Shown: positions 18,023-25,786, numbered from the stretch's first letter. The stretch: 37,801 bases of DNA from Parcubacteria group bacterium (GCA_028286465.1 JAQBRN010000011.1:1-37801), one strand, 5' to 3'. A program made the numbers and translations. The notes: generated by a model from the letters alone, not told the origin.

Positions 18023-18561
18023 CAGTTCTTAAATTTCTTCATCGCCACCCAGAAGAGGAGTGCGAGCGCGATGGCAAGAATGACGACGCGCACAAGATCA
18101 TTCGCCGCGCCCCAGTAGCGCATGGATGCGATGATGAAGGAGAGCACGCCTCCGAGCGCGAGGCCGTTCGATATGACCTCGTTGCCCTTGAAGAAGTTGC
18201 CGACAAGGACCATCAGAGCGCCGAGGACGACAAGCGCGGCGAAAATGTTCCTTGAGTACGTATCATTCGCCTTCTGGTAATTCTTCTGGCAGGTGAATTG
18301 CGTATCGCAGTAGCCGCTCGGAATGTCCGTGCCCGGAGGGATGACCTTGGCCTGATAGGCGCTGTTGTCCGTCCATTGGCCTCCCGCTGAGACGCAGGCA
18401 TCCTGCGTGGTTGGAGCGGTGACTATCTGCGTTTGAGGACAATATGTAAGAAAGTCTGGAGACTTATACACAAGCGAGAGCGCGTAGTTGAAGAAAAGAT
18501 TAAGAACGATAATAATGCCGATAATAAGCGACCATTTCAAAACTCTGGGTTGTTTGTTCAT
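18022..18561 (-). CDS. hypothetical membrane protein (179 aa)
   Basis: Several hydrophobic segments; 1-nt-class TGATG overlap with the leuS start. Confidence 0.7.
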   Translation of the reverse strand: MNKQPRVLKWSLIIGIIIVLNLFFNYALSLVYKSPDFLTYCPQTQIVTAPTTQDACVSAGGQWTDNSAYQAKVIPPGTDIPSGYCDTQFTCQKNYQKANDTYSRNIFAALVVLGALMVLVGNFFKGNEVISNGLALGGVLSFIIASMRYWGAANDLVRVVILAIALALLFWVAMKKFKN

Positions 18562-18566
18562 GTGAT

Positions 18567-19568
18567 TTATATCTTAAATTCTATCACGTCCCCATCCTGC
18601 ACCACATACCCTTTGCCTTCCGTGCGCACCCAGCCCTTCTCGCGAGCTATTGCATAGGAGCCGGCTTCGAGGAGCTTGCCGCACTCGATCACTTCCGCTC
18701 GGATGAACTTCTCTTTAAAGTCGTTGTGGATGGCGGTGCCAGCTTCGGGCGCAGTGGCATTCCTTTTGGTCGTCCAGGCTCTCGACTCGTCCTCGCCGGT
18801 CGTGAAGAAGGTGATGAGATCCAAGAGCTCATAGCTCTTCGTGATGAGATCATCAAGCCCCGTGCCGAAGACCGGGTCGACCTTCACAGTTTTACCCGGG
18901 ATGTCCTTGGCTATCTCATCTGCCACGTTCTCTGTCGCTTCTGATGTATTCAAAATGTAGAGTATCGGCTTCATGGTCAGAAGGTGCATACTCTTCACGA
19001 TCTTTCGCTCTTCTTCCGTCAGAGTGACGGTGTTCGCAAGCTTGCCTTGCTTCAGGACCTCATCAACTTTCTTCAGTGCTGCTTCTTCAGCAATAGCGAG
19101 CTTGTCTCCCCTTTTCACATCGCGAGCTAAGTTGCCAAGTCTTTTAGAAACTGTCTCATCATCTGCCAATACGAGTTCGAGATTGATGACACCAACGTCA
19201 GAAAGCGGGTCGACCTTGCCGGCCACATGGATGATGTCTTCGTCTTTAAAGGTGCGGACCATTTCTGCAATGGCATCGGTCTCACGGATATTCGATAAGA
19301 ACTTATTTCCAAGCCCTTCGCCTTCCGCAGCGCCCTTCACGATGCCGGCGATGTCGACAAATTCGACCACGGCCGGGACGGTCTTCAGTGAGTTCGACAT
19401 CTTCGAAAGCTTGTCTAAGCGCTCATCAGGTACGGGCACGATACCGACAGACGGGTCGATGGTGCAGAAAGGATAATTCTCCGCCGGAACGGACTTCTTG
19501 GTTAATGCATTAAAAAGCGTCGATTTGCCGACGTTTGGAAGCCCGACGATGCCGATAGAAAGGGACAT
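18567..19568 (-). CDS. ychF: YchF-family GTP/ATP-binding protein
   Basis: SIGIVGLPNVGKSTLFNALTKKSVPAENYPFCTIDPSVGIVPVPDERL...GLGNKFLSNIRETDAI. Confidence 0.97.
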   Translation of the reverse strand: MSLSIGIVGLPNVGKSTLFNALTKKSVPAENYPFCTIDPSVGIVPVPDERLDKLSKMSNSLKTVPAVVEFVDIAGIVKGAAEGEGLGNKFLSNIRETDAIAEMVRTFKDEDIIHVAGKVDPLSDVGVINLELVLADDETVSKRLGNLARDVKRGDKLAIAEEAALKKVDEVLKQGKLANTVTLTEEERKIVKSMHLLTMKPILYILNTSEATENVADEIAKDIPGKTVKVDPVFGTGLDDLITKSYELLDLITFFTTGEDESRAWTTKRNATAPEAGTAIHNDFKEKFIRAEVIECGKLLEAGSYAIAREKGWVRTEGKGYVVQDGDVIEFKI

Positions 19569-19593
19569 GGCGATACTATACAGAAAAATGCGA

Positions 19594-19623
19594 AAAATAA
19601 AAACGCGCCGATGTTCGGCGCGT
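19594..19623 (-). terminator. intrinsic terminator of the 19646..20728 gene
   Basis: Minus strand ACGCGCCGA-ACA-TCGGCGCGT-TTTTATTTTT. Confidence 0.9.
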
Positions 19624-19645
19624 GGGCTTCAATATTTCAGTCGAG

Positions 19646-20728
19646 TCATTTCCGTGAATTTACCTTATACCAGCCCTCCTTCGTCTCAACCTCGAAGCTG
19701 GTTTGGTTTTGAGTGACATCCAGGACGCGAACCCTGAAGATTCGACTGATCACGGAGTTTGCAGCTTCGTGGTACTTCCCCTTGCTTGGCGGATTGGATT
19801 TCCCTTCGGTGGCTACTCCTTCCAAAGTTTGGTTGACGTAAGAGATGTAACTTTCCATCTGCGACGTCATCGTCGGCAGGGCAATACGACGCCCGGGAGT
19901 AAGCGGTCTTACTTCGATGACATATCGGATATCGGTCAAATACGTCCGTCGCTTGCGCACCTTGCCTTCTTCGATCGTGGTGACGAAACTTTGATGCGAA
20001 ACCGCTTCGGGCCGCACCCATTCGAAGTTGTTTTCCGGCGCCCGTGCATGAATGAGCTTCGGCCACCAGTTGTTCTCCCCATCATGGAATGAGGCAACGT
20101 CCACGATGTCGCCGTCCTTGAGAACGAAAGCGTATGCGGCTTCTCCAGGTGACAATGCCCACGGATTCGTGACGATGGTCGTATTGAACGTCGTTACATT
20201 TGCCACGACCAGCCACAGCACCAGCAAGGATGAGGAAATGGCGACATGATGATCAATATCGAACTCCTCTTTCGCGATCGAGATGGCAACCAAGCTGAGC
20301 AGCGCTGCGACAACAACATAAGAAACTGCCGCCATGCCGTAGACTTGGAATCCGGTGATGATGCTCAGACCGAAGATCAAGAAGGGAGAGATAAGCGCAA
20401 CGCCGTCGCTAAGTTTCGACAGCATCTCGAGACCCGCCCGCCCAATGAGTTTCAAGCCTTCGAGCTTCTTCCCTAACCACCACGCAAAGGCCTCGAACTT
20501 ACTCGGCCCGTCGCTCACCAGTTTGTATTCGGCGGCGGCGCGACTGATATCCTCGTTGTTATCCGGGATCGATGTATCTCCGATAGTCGTGGCCATTTTC
20601 GCTGCGTCGATCTTTGCGTACTCTTTATACAATTCTTTGAGCACGGGATCCTCTGCCTCGGCGGCTAATTGCTGCCAAAGCGATACAGGATTCTCCTTGC
20701 CGCGCTCGTAAAGCTCTCTGCGGTTCAT
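19646..20728 (-). CDS. hypothetical membrane protein (360 aa)
   Basis: Multiple TM segments (LISPFLIFGLSIITGFQVYGMAAVSYVVVAALLSLVAISIA); own promoter and terminator. Confidence 0.75.
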   Translation of the reverse strand: MNRRELYERGKENPVSLWQQLAAEAEDPVLKELYKEYAKIDAAKMATTIGDTSIPDNNEDISRAAAEYKLVSDGPSKFEAFAWWLGKKLEGLKLIGRAGLEMLSKLSDGVALISPFLIFGLSIITGFQVYGMAAVSYVVVAALLSLVAISIAKEEFDIDHHVAISSSLLVLWLVVANVTTFNTTIVTNPWALSPGEAAYAFVLKDGDIVDVASFHDGENNWWPKLIHARAPENNFEWVRPEAVSHQSFVTTIEEGKVRKRRTYLTDIRYVIEVRPLTPGRRIALPTMTSQMESYISYVNQTLEGVATEGKSNPPSKGKYHEAANSVISRIFRVRVLDVTQNQTSFEVETKEGWYKVNSRK

Positions 20729-20771
20729 GGGTGTTCCTCGTGAACTGAGTTAAAGATCGATACTGGTATGT

Positions 20772-20816
20772 GTTATACAGGTCTTAATTGACAAAGTCAA
20801 GAGCTTGTGCTATATA
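20772..20816. promoter_or_regulatory. divergent overlapping promoters for 20728(-) and 20849(+)
   Basis: Plus: TTGACA (20788-20793)-17-TATATA (20811-20816). Minus: TTGACT (20800-20795)-17-TATAAC (20777-20772). TTGACAAAGTCAA is an inverted repeat shared by both -35s. Confidence 0.75.
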
Positions 20817-20848
20817 CACAAGAGATCAGCCCTTCAAACAAGGAAAGG

Positions 20849-21478
20849 ATGAGATACCTCTCATTGCTTCTCATGCTTGCATTGCCAATGAGCAACGCCG
20901 TATCGCAGAAGCCGAGTCTCAAGGGCTCAGCGCAGAAGCTTCGGCATGACAATGCCGTGGCTGACAGCGAGCATCTTTCGAAGATCAAGGACGACAAGGA
21001 AGTCGAACGTTTCAAAAGCGCCGGTCTTCTTGTCCCCATCCCCGACAGGCGCTACGGCCTCATCGTCGATCCGCGCTTGCCCGAGGATCGCAGGCTCTGC
21101 AGGCCGCAGACCATCAGGTTCTTGAAGGCACTCGGCAAGAAGATCTACAAGAAGTTCCACCGCTACCTGCAGGTCAACTCCTGTACGCGCGATGTCGAGA
21201 CTCAGGAAGAGCTTCGAGAGCGCAACCGGAACGCCGCACCTGTCTCGGGCCCGACGGCCTCGCTTCATCTGCGGGGTAATACGGTCGATATCAGACGCAT
21301 GGGGCTGCCGGACGACGTGCAAAACTTCGTACGAGCCGAATTGCGAAGTCTGAAGGCAGCTTGCAAGATCGACCCGATCGAAGAAACCAGGCAGGCCGTC
21401 TGGCATGTCGCCGTCTACAAGGTTTACGACAAGCAGGGTTCCGCTTGTGCAAAGAAACAGATTGCCCGATCCAAATAG
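20849..21478 (+). CDS. secreted M15/DUF5715-like metallopeptidase-fold protein
   Basis: Start at MRYLSLLLMLALPMSNA (signal peptide-like); SLHLRGNTVDI (SxHxxGxxxDI) and WHVAVY. Confidence 0.7.
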   Translation: MRYLSLLLMLALPMSNAVSQKPSLKGSAQKLRHDNAVADSEHLSKIKDDKEVERFKSAGLLVPIPDRRYGLIVDPRLPEDRRLCRPQTIRFLKALGKKIYKKFHRYLQVNSCTRDVETQEELRERNRNAAPVSGPTASLHLRGNTVDIRRMGLPDDVQNFVRAELRSLKAACKIDPIEETRQAVWHVAVYKVYDKQGSACAKKQIARSK

Positions 21479-21491
21479 GATCGGTTTTTTA
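21466..21491 (+). terminator. intrinsic terminator overlapping the TAG stop of 20849..21478
   Basis: CCGATCC-AAATA-GGATCGG-TTTTTT. Confidence 0.9.
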
Positions 21492-22346
21492 TTTTAAGCT
21501 GAGTGACAGGAAGATGACCGCCGTGATGCAGAGCACCATGCCAAAGATCTGATGGCCGCGGAGGCGCTCCTTATTGAAGAAGAATCCGAGAAGCGAGGCG
21601 AGGACGATATAGCTCTCGGAGACACCGATGGCGATCGAGATCGGTATCGTGAGCGCGGCGAAGGTGTAGAAGACCCATGAGAGATTGTCTGCCACAGCCA
21701 TAACGGCGAGGAAGGGCTTGTTCGCATCCTCGAGCGTGATCATCGAATGAAGTTCGCCTTTGTATAAGAAATAGGCAACAAGGAAAAAGAGGATGAACAC
21801 CGCAGCGAACCAGTTGATGACGAAGGGGGTTGTCACGCGTCCTGCTTCCGCGAAGAGATAGTTCGCCAGGCCCATGGCAACGGTCGCGACAAGCGCGAGC
21901 CAAGCGCCCTTTTCGGCATGAATTCGTTTGAGGTGAGAGAAATGCGTCACGGAGACAAGGAAAATGCCGAGCACCATGAGGGCGATGAGCAAACTTTGAT
22001 GCGCGTTGATGCGCTCGCCGATGAAGAGATAGGCAGCAAGGGCCGTGATAGGAACCTCGAAGGCGCAGATAGGTTCGACCACCGAGATCTTGCCGGTTTT
22101 CAGCGCCAGGAAGTCGAAGATGGAGGCAAAGAGAAACACTGCGCCCGACAAGAGAAGAAGGGCCAGAATATTCTTGCCGCCGATGGTCGGAATGTCTCTC
22201 CACACGAAGGGCAGATAGCCTATAGAGGCGAGGAGCGAGATGTAGAAGAGCGCCTTGAGACTCCCGATCCGACGAGAGATGCGCTCTATGGAGAAGTCAC
22301 CTATAGCCCACGTCACTGCGGCCAGTATGGCGAGAATGATGCCCAT
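21489..22346 (-). CDS. EamA-family transporter
   Basis: 285 aa, 10 TM-like segments; VEPICAFEVPITALAAYLFIGERINAHQSLLIALMVLGIFLVS. Confidence 0.8.
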   Translation of the reverse strand: MGIILAILAAVTWAIGDFSIERISRRIGSLKALFYISLLASIGYLPFVWRDIPTIGGKNILALLLLSGAVFLFASIFDFLALKTGKISVVEPICAFEVPITALAAYLFIGERINAHQSLLIALMVLGIFLVSVTHFSHLKRIHAEKGAWLALVATVAMGLANYLFAEAGRVTTPFVINWFAAVFILFFLVAYFLYKGELHSMITLEDANKPFLAVMAVADNLSWVFYTFAALTIPISIAIGVSESYIVLASLLGFFFNKERLRGHQIFGMVLCITAVIFLSLSLK

Positions 22347-22576
22347 TAGCGCATCATGATCTTCTGAAACTCCGCCTGGTGCTCGCGCATGACCTGCATG
22401 GTGGCTGCCATTTCGTCCATGCCGCTCTTCTTCCTCTTTTCAACCTCGTCTCCGACCTTCTTGAAGAAGTCCGGATTCTTCTCCACAAGCTCGAACATCA
22501 TCTTCTGCTGCGCTTCAGGCACGCCCTTCATCTTCTGCTTGAGCATCTGCTTCACGAAAAAGTCTTTGACTCCCAT
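22346..22576 (-). CDS. hypothetical protein (76 aa)
   Basis: ORF overlapping the downstream transporter start as TAATG. Confidence 0.65.
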   Translation of the reverse strand: MGVKDFFVKQMLKQKMKGVPEAQQKMMFELVEKNPDFFKKVGDEVEKRKKSGMDEMAATMQVMREHQAEFQKIMMR

Positions 22577-22608
22577 AGTGGCCGTATTATACAGAATTCT
22601 TCACATAA

Positions 22609-22638
22609 CAAAAAGCACCCCTTGCGGAGCGCTTTTTG
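22609..22638 (-). terminator. intrinsic terminator of the 22653..22823 gene
   Basis: Minus strand AGCGCTCC-GCAA-GGGGTGCT-TTTTG. Confidence 0.8.
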
Positions 22639-22652
22639 CTTGGAGCTTCGTA

Positions 22653-22823
22653 TTAGGCTGCCTTCTTTGCCGAAGGGAGGATCTTGTACATACCCGTTCC
22701 GCAGACGGTGCAAATACCCTTTGCAGCCGGACGGCCTGGTTTGATTTCGACGTGCTTGACGTCCTTCATTTCCCTCTTCTCCTTGCACTTTACGCAGTAA
22801 CCAATGATTGTTTCTTCTGCCAT
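22653..22823 (-). CDS. small zinc-ribbon-like protein (DUF5679-like, 56 aa; absent from the ORF track)
   Basis: Reverse translation MAEETIIGYCVKCKEKREMKDVKHVEIKPGRPAAKGICTVCGTGMYKILPSAKKAA*; two CxxC; TATAAT -10 upstream (22862-22867, minus). Confidence 0.85.
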   Translation of the reverse strand: MAEETIIGYCVKCKEKREMKDVKHVEIKPGRPAAKGICTVCGTGMYKILPSAKKAA

Positions 22824-22947
22824 TTTTCTATCGAAAATCGAATATTATTGCTATGGGGATCAATTATACAGTAAATATAAATTTTGGGAAGTGGTGGACC
22901 CCGCCAAGCGAGGGGCGGAGTGTACGAAAGGTGATTTTCTTGTACAA

Positions 22948-22972
22948 GAAAAAGCACCCATTTCTGAGTGCT
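22948..22972 (-). terminator. intrinsic terminator of the 22986..23474 gene
   Basis: Minus strand AGCACTCAGAAATGGGTGCT-TTTTC. Confidence 0.7.
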
Positions 22973-22985
22973 TGAAGTCGATGTT

Positions 22986-23474
22986 TTATCGAATTGCGAA
23001 GGCCGTCTGAACGGCTGCGCGAATCAGTTCGTTCTTCGACTTCCTTTGACGGAACGCCCTGCGGCGCAGTTCGTCATCGAGCTCCTTCGGGAGGTAGACG
23101 GTGCGCAGCACCATGCGGCTCGTACTTTCGGAGGCGACTTCTTGTCCTCCTTTCCATTGGCCCGGCGCTGACAGCGTCTCGACGATGAGCTTCAGGGCGA
23201 GAGCTTCGTCCCCTTCCTTGAAGAGCGTATCACCGAGCGGCGTCGAAGCATTCGGGAATCCGAATCCTTCGAGCGGGTCATCTGTAGGCTTGATGATACT
23301 GACGCCGATCTCGCCGCGACTAGGACTCCAGGCCGCGAACAGCCAATGCGATTCGCCTCTGATATTGAGCTGCCACACTCCTTGTTCCTCATCGAGGGGT
23401 GTGTCGAGCTCCATCAGCACATCCGGGAACCAGACACGCACTGAGTTTTGCAGAGATTCGAGAATGTTCCGCAC
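22986..23474 (-). CDS. hypothetical protein with C-terminal ribbon-helix-helix-like segment
   Basis: MVLRTVYLPKELDDELRRRAFRQRKSKNELIRAAVQTA (RHH-like). Confidence 0.7.
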   Translation of the reverse strand: MRNILESLQNSVRVWFPDVLMELDTPLDEEQGVWQLNIRGESHWLFAAWSPSRGEIGVSIIKPTDDPLEGFGFPNASTPLGDTLFKEGDEALALKLIVETLSAPGQWKGGQEVASESTSRMVLRTVYLPKELDDELRRRAFRQRKSKNELIRAAVQTAFAIR

Positions 23475-23521
23475 GTTATCCTCACTGGAAAATGGTCTTC
23501 GCCCAGACTAGCACATTCCTT

Positions 23522-23719
23522 ATGGCCATTCAAAAGTTCAAGTTCCTACGATGGTGGTGCAGGGAAACTTCTAAGGTGGACTCTACCAACCTCAATTCGA
23601 ACGCGCTCACCACGGACATTTTGAAGTGGCAGCAGGCGTACAAGGTGATTGATGCTATTCACGCTCGTCACACACCGGATGAGCAGGCAACACAAAACAC
23701 CACCACTACAGTCGCGTAA
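23522..23719 (+). CDS. hypothetical small ORF (65 aa), uncertain
   Basis: MAIQKFKFLRWWCRETSKVDSTNLNSNALTTDILKWQQAYKVIDAIHARHTPDEQATQNTTTTVA; sits in a gap between other genes. Confidence 0.35.
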   Translation: MAIQKFKFLRWWCRETSKVDSTNLNSNALTTDILKWQQAYKVIDAIHARHTPDEQATQNTTTTVA

Positions 23720-23736
23720 GTCTGGCACGCCGAGGC

Positions 23737-23904
23737 CTACTCTTCCGGAGTTGGTTTTGGTATTCTTGCCCTCTCGCGTTGCCAGACTTTGAAGATAAGA
23801 GTGAGGAAGATGCGGATGGTTTCAAATCGCTCTACTACTACTTCTTCCGTCATATCGTTTGCACGTTGGCCGAGATGGGCTTTGTACTCTTCTAGGGTGA
23901 TCAC
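23737..23904 (-). CDS. hypothetical small protein (55 aa, GTG start; absent from ORF track)
   Basis: Reverse translation (V/M)ITLEEYKAHLGQRANDMTEEVVVERFETIRIFLTLIFKVWQRERARIPKPTPEE*; extended -10 TGCTAGGGT just upstream. Confidence 0.55.
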   Translation of the reverse strand: MITLEEYKAHLGQRANDMTEEVVVERFETIRIFLTLIFKVWQRERARIPKPTPEE

Positions 23905-23969
23905 GGCGGTACCCTAGCATTGTCTAGGCACTTGTGATGGATGAACGGCTAATGGTGCCGGGTCGATAT

Positions 23970-23996
23970 GAAAAAGGCGCCGATGTTTCGGTGCCT
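23970..23996 (-). terminator. intrinsic terminator of the 24020..24313 gene
   Basis: Minus strand AGGCACCGA-AACA-TCGGCGCCT-TTTTC. Confidence 0.8.
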
Positions 23997-24019
23997 GGTA
24001 ATTATCGCCCGTGGTCACC

Positions 24020-24313
24020 TCAACGTTTCCTTGAGGGATGAGGCGGAAGAGCATTTGTCGAAGCGATCATGATCTGGTTCTGAAACTCGCGACGCTTGAG
24101 GCCGTCGGGGCTGATGGCCACTGTGACGAACCCTTGATCTTTCTGATCCAGGCTCCATTTGAGGAATTGGAGTGCACCGACGATGACACCCTTCTTGGTT
24201 GAACCTGCACGGGTTGCAAGCGAATCGATGAGCTCAACGAGCGCCGGATTCGCTTCGAAGTTGATTCTCACTGTGACCTCACTGCTCAGGTAGGTGGCGA
24301 ATTCTTGAGCCAC
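24020..24313 (-). CDS. hypothetical protein, possible RHH/Arc-like (97 aa, GTG start)
   Basis: EVTVRINFEANPALVELIDSLATRAGSTKKGVIVGALQFLKWSLDQ; own terminator. Confidence 0.6.
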   Translation of the reverse strand: MAQEFATYLSSEVTVRINFEANPALVELIDSLATRAGSTKKGVIVGALQFLKWSLDQKDQGFVTVAISPDGLKRREFQNQIMIASTNALPPHPSRKR

Positions 24314-24391
24314 CTTACCACACGTGTCACATACTGTCTAAGCTGTACCACTGTCTAGGCAACCGAGTGTTCTCTGTAAGCACATTTTGAG

Positions 24392-24464
24392 TGGACCCTA
24401 TCGGATTCGAACCGATGACCTCCTCATTGCAAATGAGGCGCTCTACCAACTAAGCTAAGGGCCC
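24392..24464 (-). tRNA. tRNA-Ala(TGC)
   Basis: GGGCCCTTAGCTTAGTTGGTAGAGCGCCTCATTTGCAATGAGGAGGTCATCGGTTCGAATCCGATAGGGTCCA; anticodon TGC; cloverleaf by eye; no encoded CCA. Confidence 0.95.
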
Positions 24465-24530
24465 TCTGACTAACGAAGTTATTTTAGTAGACAAACCCCG
24501 AAAAATCAAGAGAATAGAGAGGCAGGTCAA

Positions 24531-24607
24531 GGACGATTAGCTCAGCTGGTTAGAGCGTGCGATTCACATTCGCAAGGTCACAGGTTCGACTCCTGTATCG
24601 TCCACCA
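24531..24607 (+). tRNA. tRNA-Val(CAC), CCA encoded
   Basis: GGACGATTAGCTCAGCTGGTTAGAGCGTGCGATTCACATTCGCAAGGTCACAGGTTCGACTCCTGTATCGTCCACCA; anticodon CAC. Confidence 0.95.
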
Positions 24608-24613
24608 AAGAGA

Positions 24614-24642
24614 TTGACTTCGAATCATCCGTGCCGTATTCT
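24614..24642 (+). promoter_or_regulatory. sigma70-type promoter for 24673..24825
   Basis: TTGACT-17 bp-TATTCT starting 7 bp after the tRNA-Val CCA. Confidence 0.6.
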
Positions 24643-24672
24643 CAAAAGAGATCCTCCTTCCACGAGGCTTGT

Positions 24673-24825
24673 ATGAAAAAAGTTTTTGCCGGCCTGCTCA
24701 ACCTGCTTTTCAACTCCGAGAGCAAAATGGGCCTCCCGCTTCGTGACCCCGAGGTCAGCGAAGTCGCTCGGCAGATCCGCCAGACCCGCGAACGGGAATT
24801 CGGTTTCCATCCGCCGTCTCAGTGA
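24673..24825 (+). CDS. small protein (50 aa), unknown function
   Basis: MKKVFAGLLNLLFNSESKMGLPLRDPEVSEVARQIRQTREREFGFHPPSQ*; own promoter and a terminator overlapping the stop. Confidence 0.65.
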   Translation: MKKVFAGLLNLLFNSESKMGLPLRDPEVSEVARQIRQTREREFGFHPPSQ

Positions 24826-24838
24826 GACGGCTTTTTAT
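24813..24838 (+). terminator. intrinsic terminator overlapping the TGA of 24673..24825
   Basis: GCCGTCTC-AGT-GAGACGGC-TTTTTATTT. Confidence 0.9.
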
Positions 24839-24842
24839 TTGC

Positions 24843-25760
24843 TTATTCCTTCGCGAGATTCAAAAGGTGTTCGACGAATTCCCTCTCCTTCCAGCCCGTC
24901 GCTTTTAAGGATTTCGAAAGTGCCGAATCCGCGATCGTTTCCGGAACCGTATCCGTCTCGAGTATGTATATCTTGCCCCGAGGGGTGATAAGAAAGCGCG
25001 ATGATGAATAATGTCTTAGTCCGAGCGCCTTGTGGGCCCTCTTGGCATATGCTTCGAGCAGCCGCTTCTCTTCCGTGCTGAAGCTTCCAGGGCTTGAGAC
25101 TTTCCCGTCTTTCAGTTCCGCAGGCAGGAGCGCGTAGAGGCGTTCATTGCGCGCATTCTCGATGATGCTCGCGACGGCGATCTTGCCCTTGAGCAATTCC
25201 TCGACTACGATCTTCTTCGAAAACATGAAAGCTTCCTTAACTGTATCCTCGAGTTCGGCATAGGTGCGGGCGATCTTGCCGGAAAATGTCGAACCGCGCT
25301 CCTGGGTGCGAATGGTGACTGGTAAAAGGAAATTTCTAAAAATATGAACAAGTTCGGTGTCGTCGAAGGCGTCTTCCGTCAGGAGCTTGAAGCGGGTCGT
25401 GGGCAAACCCTCGCGTTCGTACATCGTGCGAGCATGCTGTATGTTGCCGGAGAGGGCCGAAGGAACGAGTTCTCCCCCGATGTAATGCACGCCAAGGGTA
25501 TCGAGAATCCTTTTCGAAGCAGTGTCCGCTCCAAGGGTATTCCATGCTACATCGGCATACTTCAGTGCATCATGAGGCTCGACCGGAAGTCCGCGCAGAT
25601 GCCATGTACCATCCTTCGAGACGAAAATGTCCTGCGGTTCGTATGCATCTTCCTTCTCGCGGAGAAGCGAGAGGACGGTCTTCCCCGCATCGAGCGAGTG
25701 CTCGTATGTCGGTGTGCCACCGCCTCGAAGGACAGCTACGCGAATCTTAGAAATTGCCAT
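24843..25760 (-). CDS. D-alanine--D-alanine ligase-like ATP-grasp protein (divergent active site)
   Basis: VAVLRGGGTPTYEHSLDAGKTVLSLL (Ddl N-term); ITPRGKIYILETDTVPETIADSALSKSLKATG (Ddl C-term). Confidence 0.75.
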   Translation of the reverse strand: MAISKIRVAVLRGGGTPTYEHSLDAGKTVLSLLREKEDAYEPQDIFVSKDGTWHLRGLPVEPHDALKYADVAWNTLGADTASKRILDTLGVHYIGGELVPSALSGNIQHARTMYEREGLPTTRFKLLTEDAFDDTELVHIFRNFLLPVTIRTQERGSTFSGKIARTYAELEDTVKEAFMFSKKIVVEELLKGKIAVASIIENARNERLYALLPAELKDGKVSSPGSFSTEEKRLLEAYAKRAHKALGLRHYSSSRFLITPRGKIYILETDTVPETIADSALSKSLKATGWKEREFVEHLLNLAKE

Positions 25761-25786
25761 TCAGAAATTATACTACAACTACACAT

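Noticed and set aside
17132-18118. 328-aa plus-strand ORF antisense to leuS
   Set aside because: leuS motifs (HVGH, KMSKS, CP1 editing) clearly occupy the minus strand; the antisense translation has no family signature.
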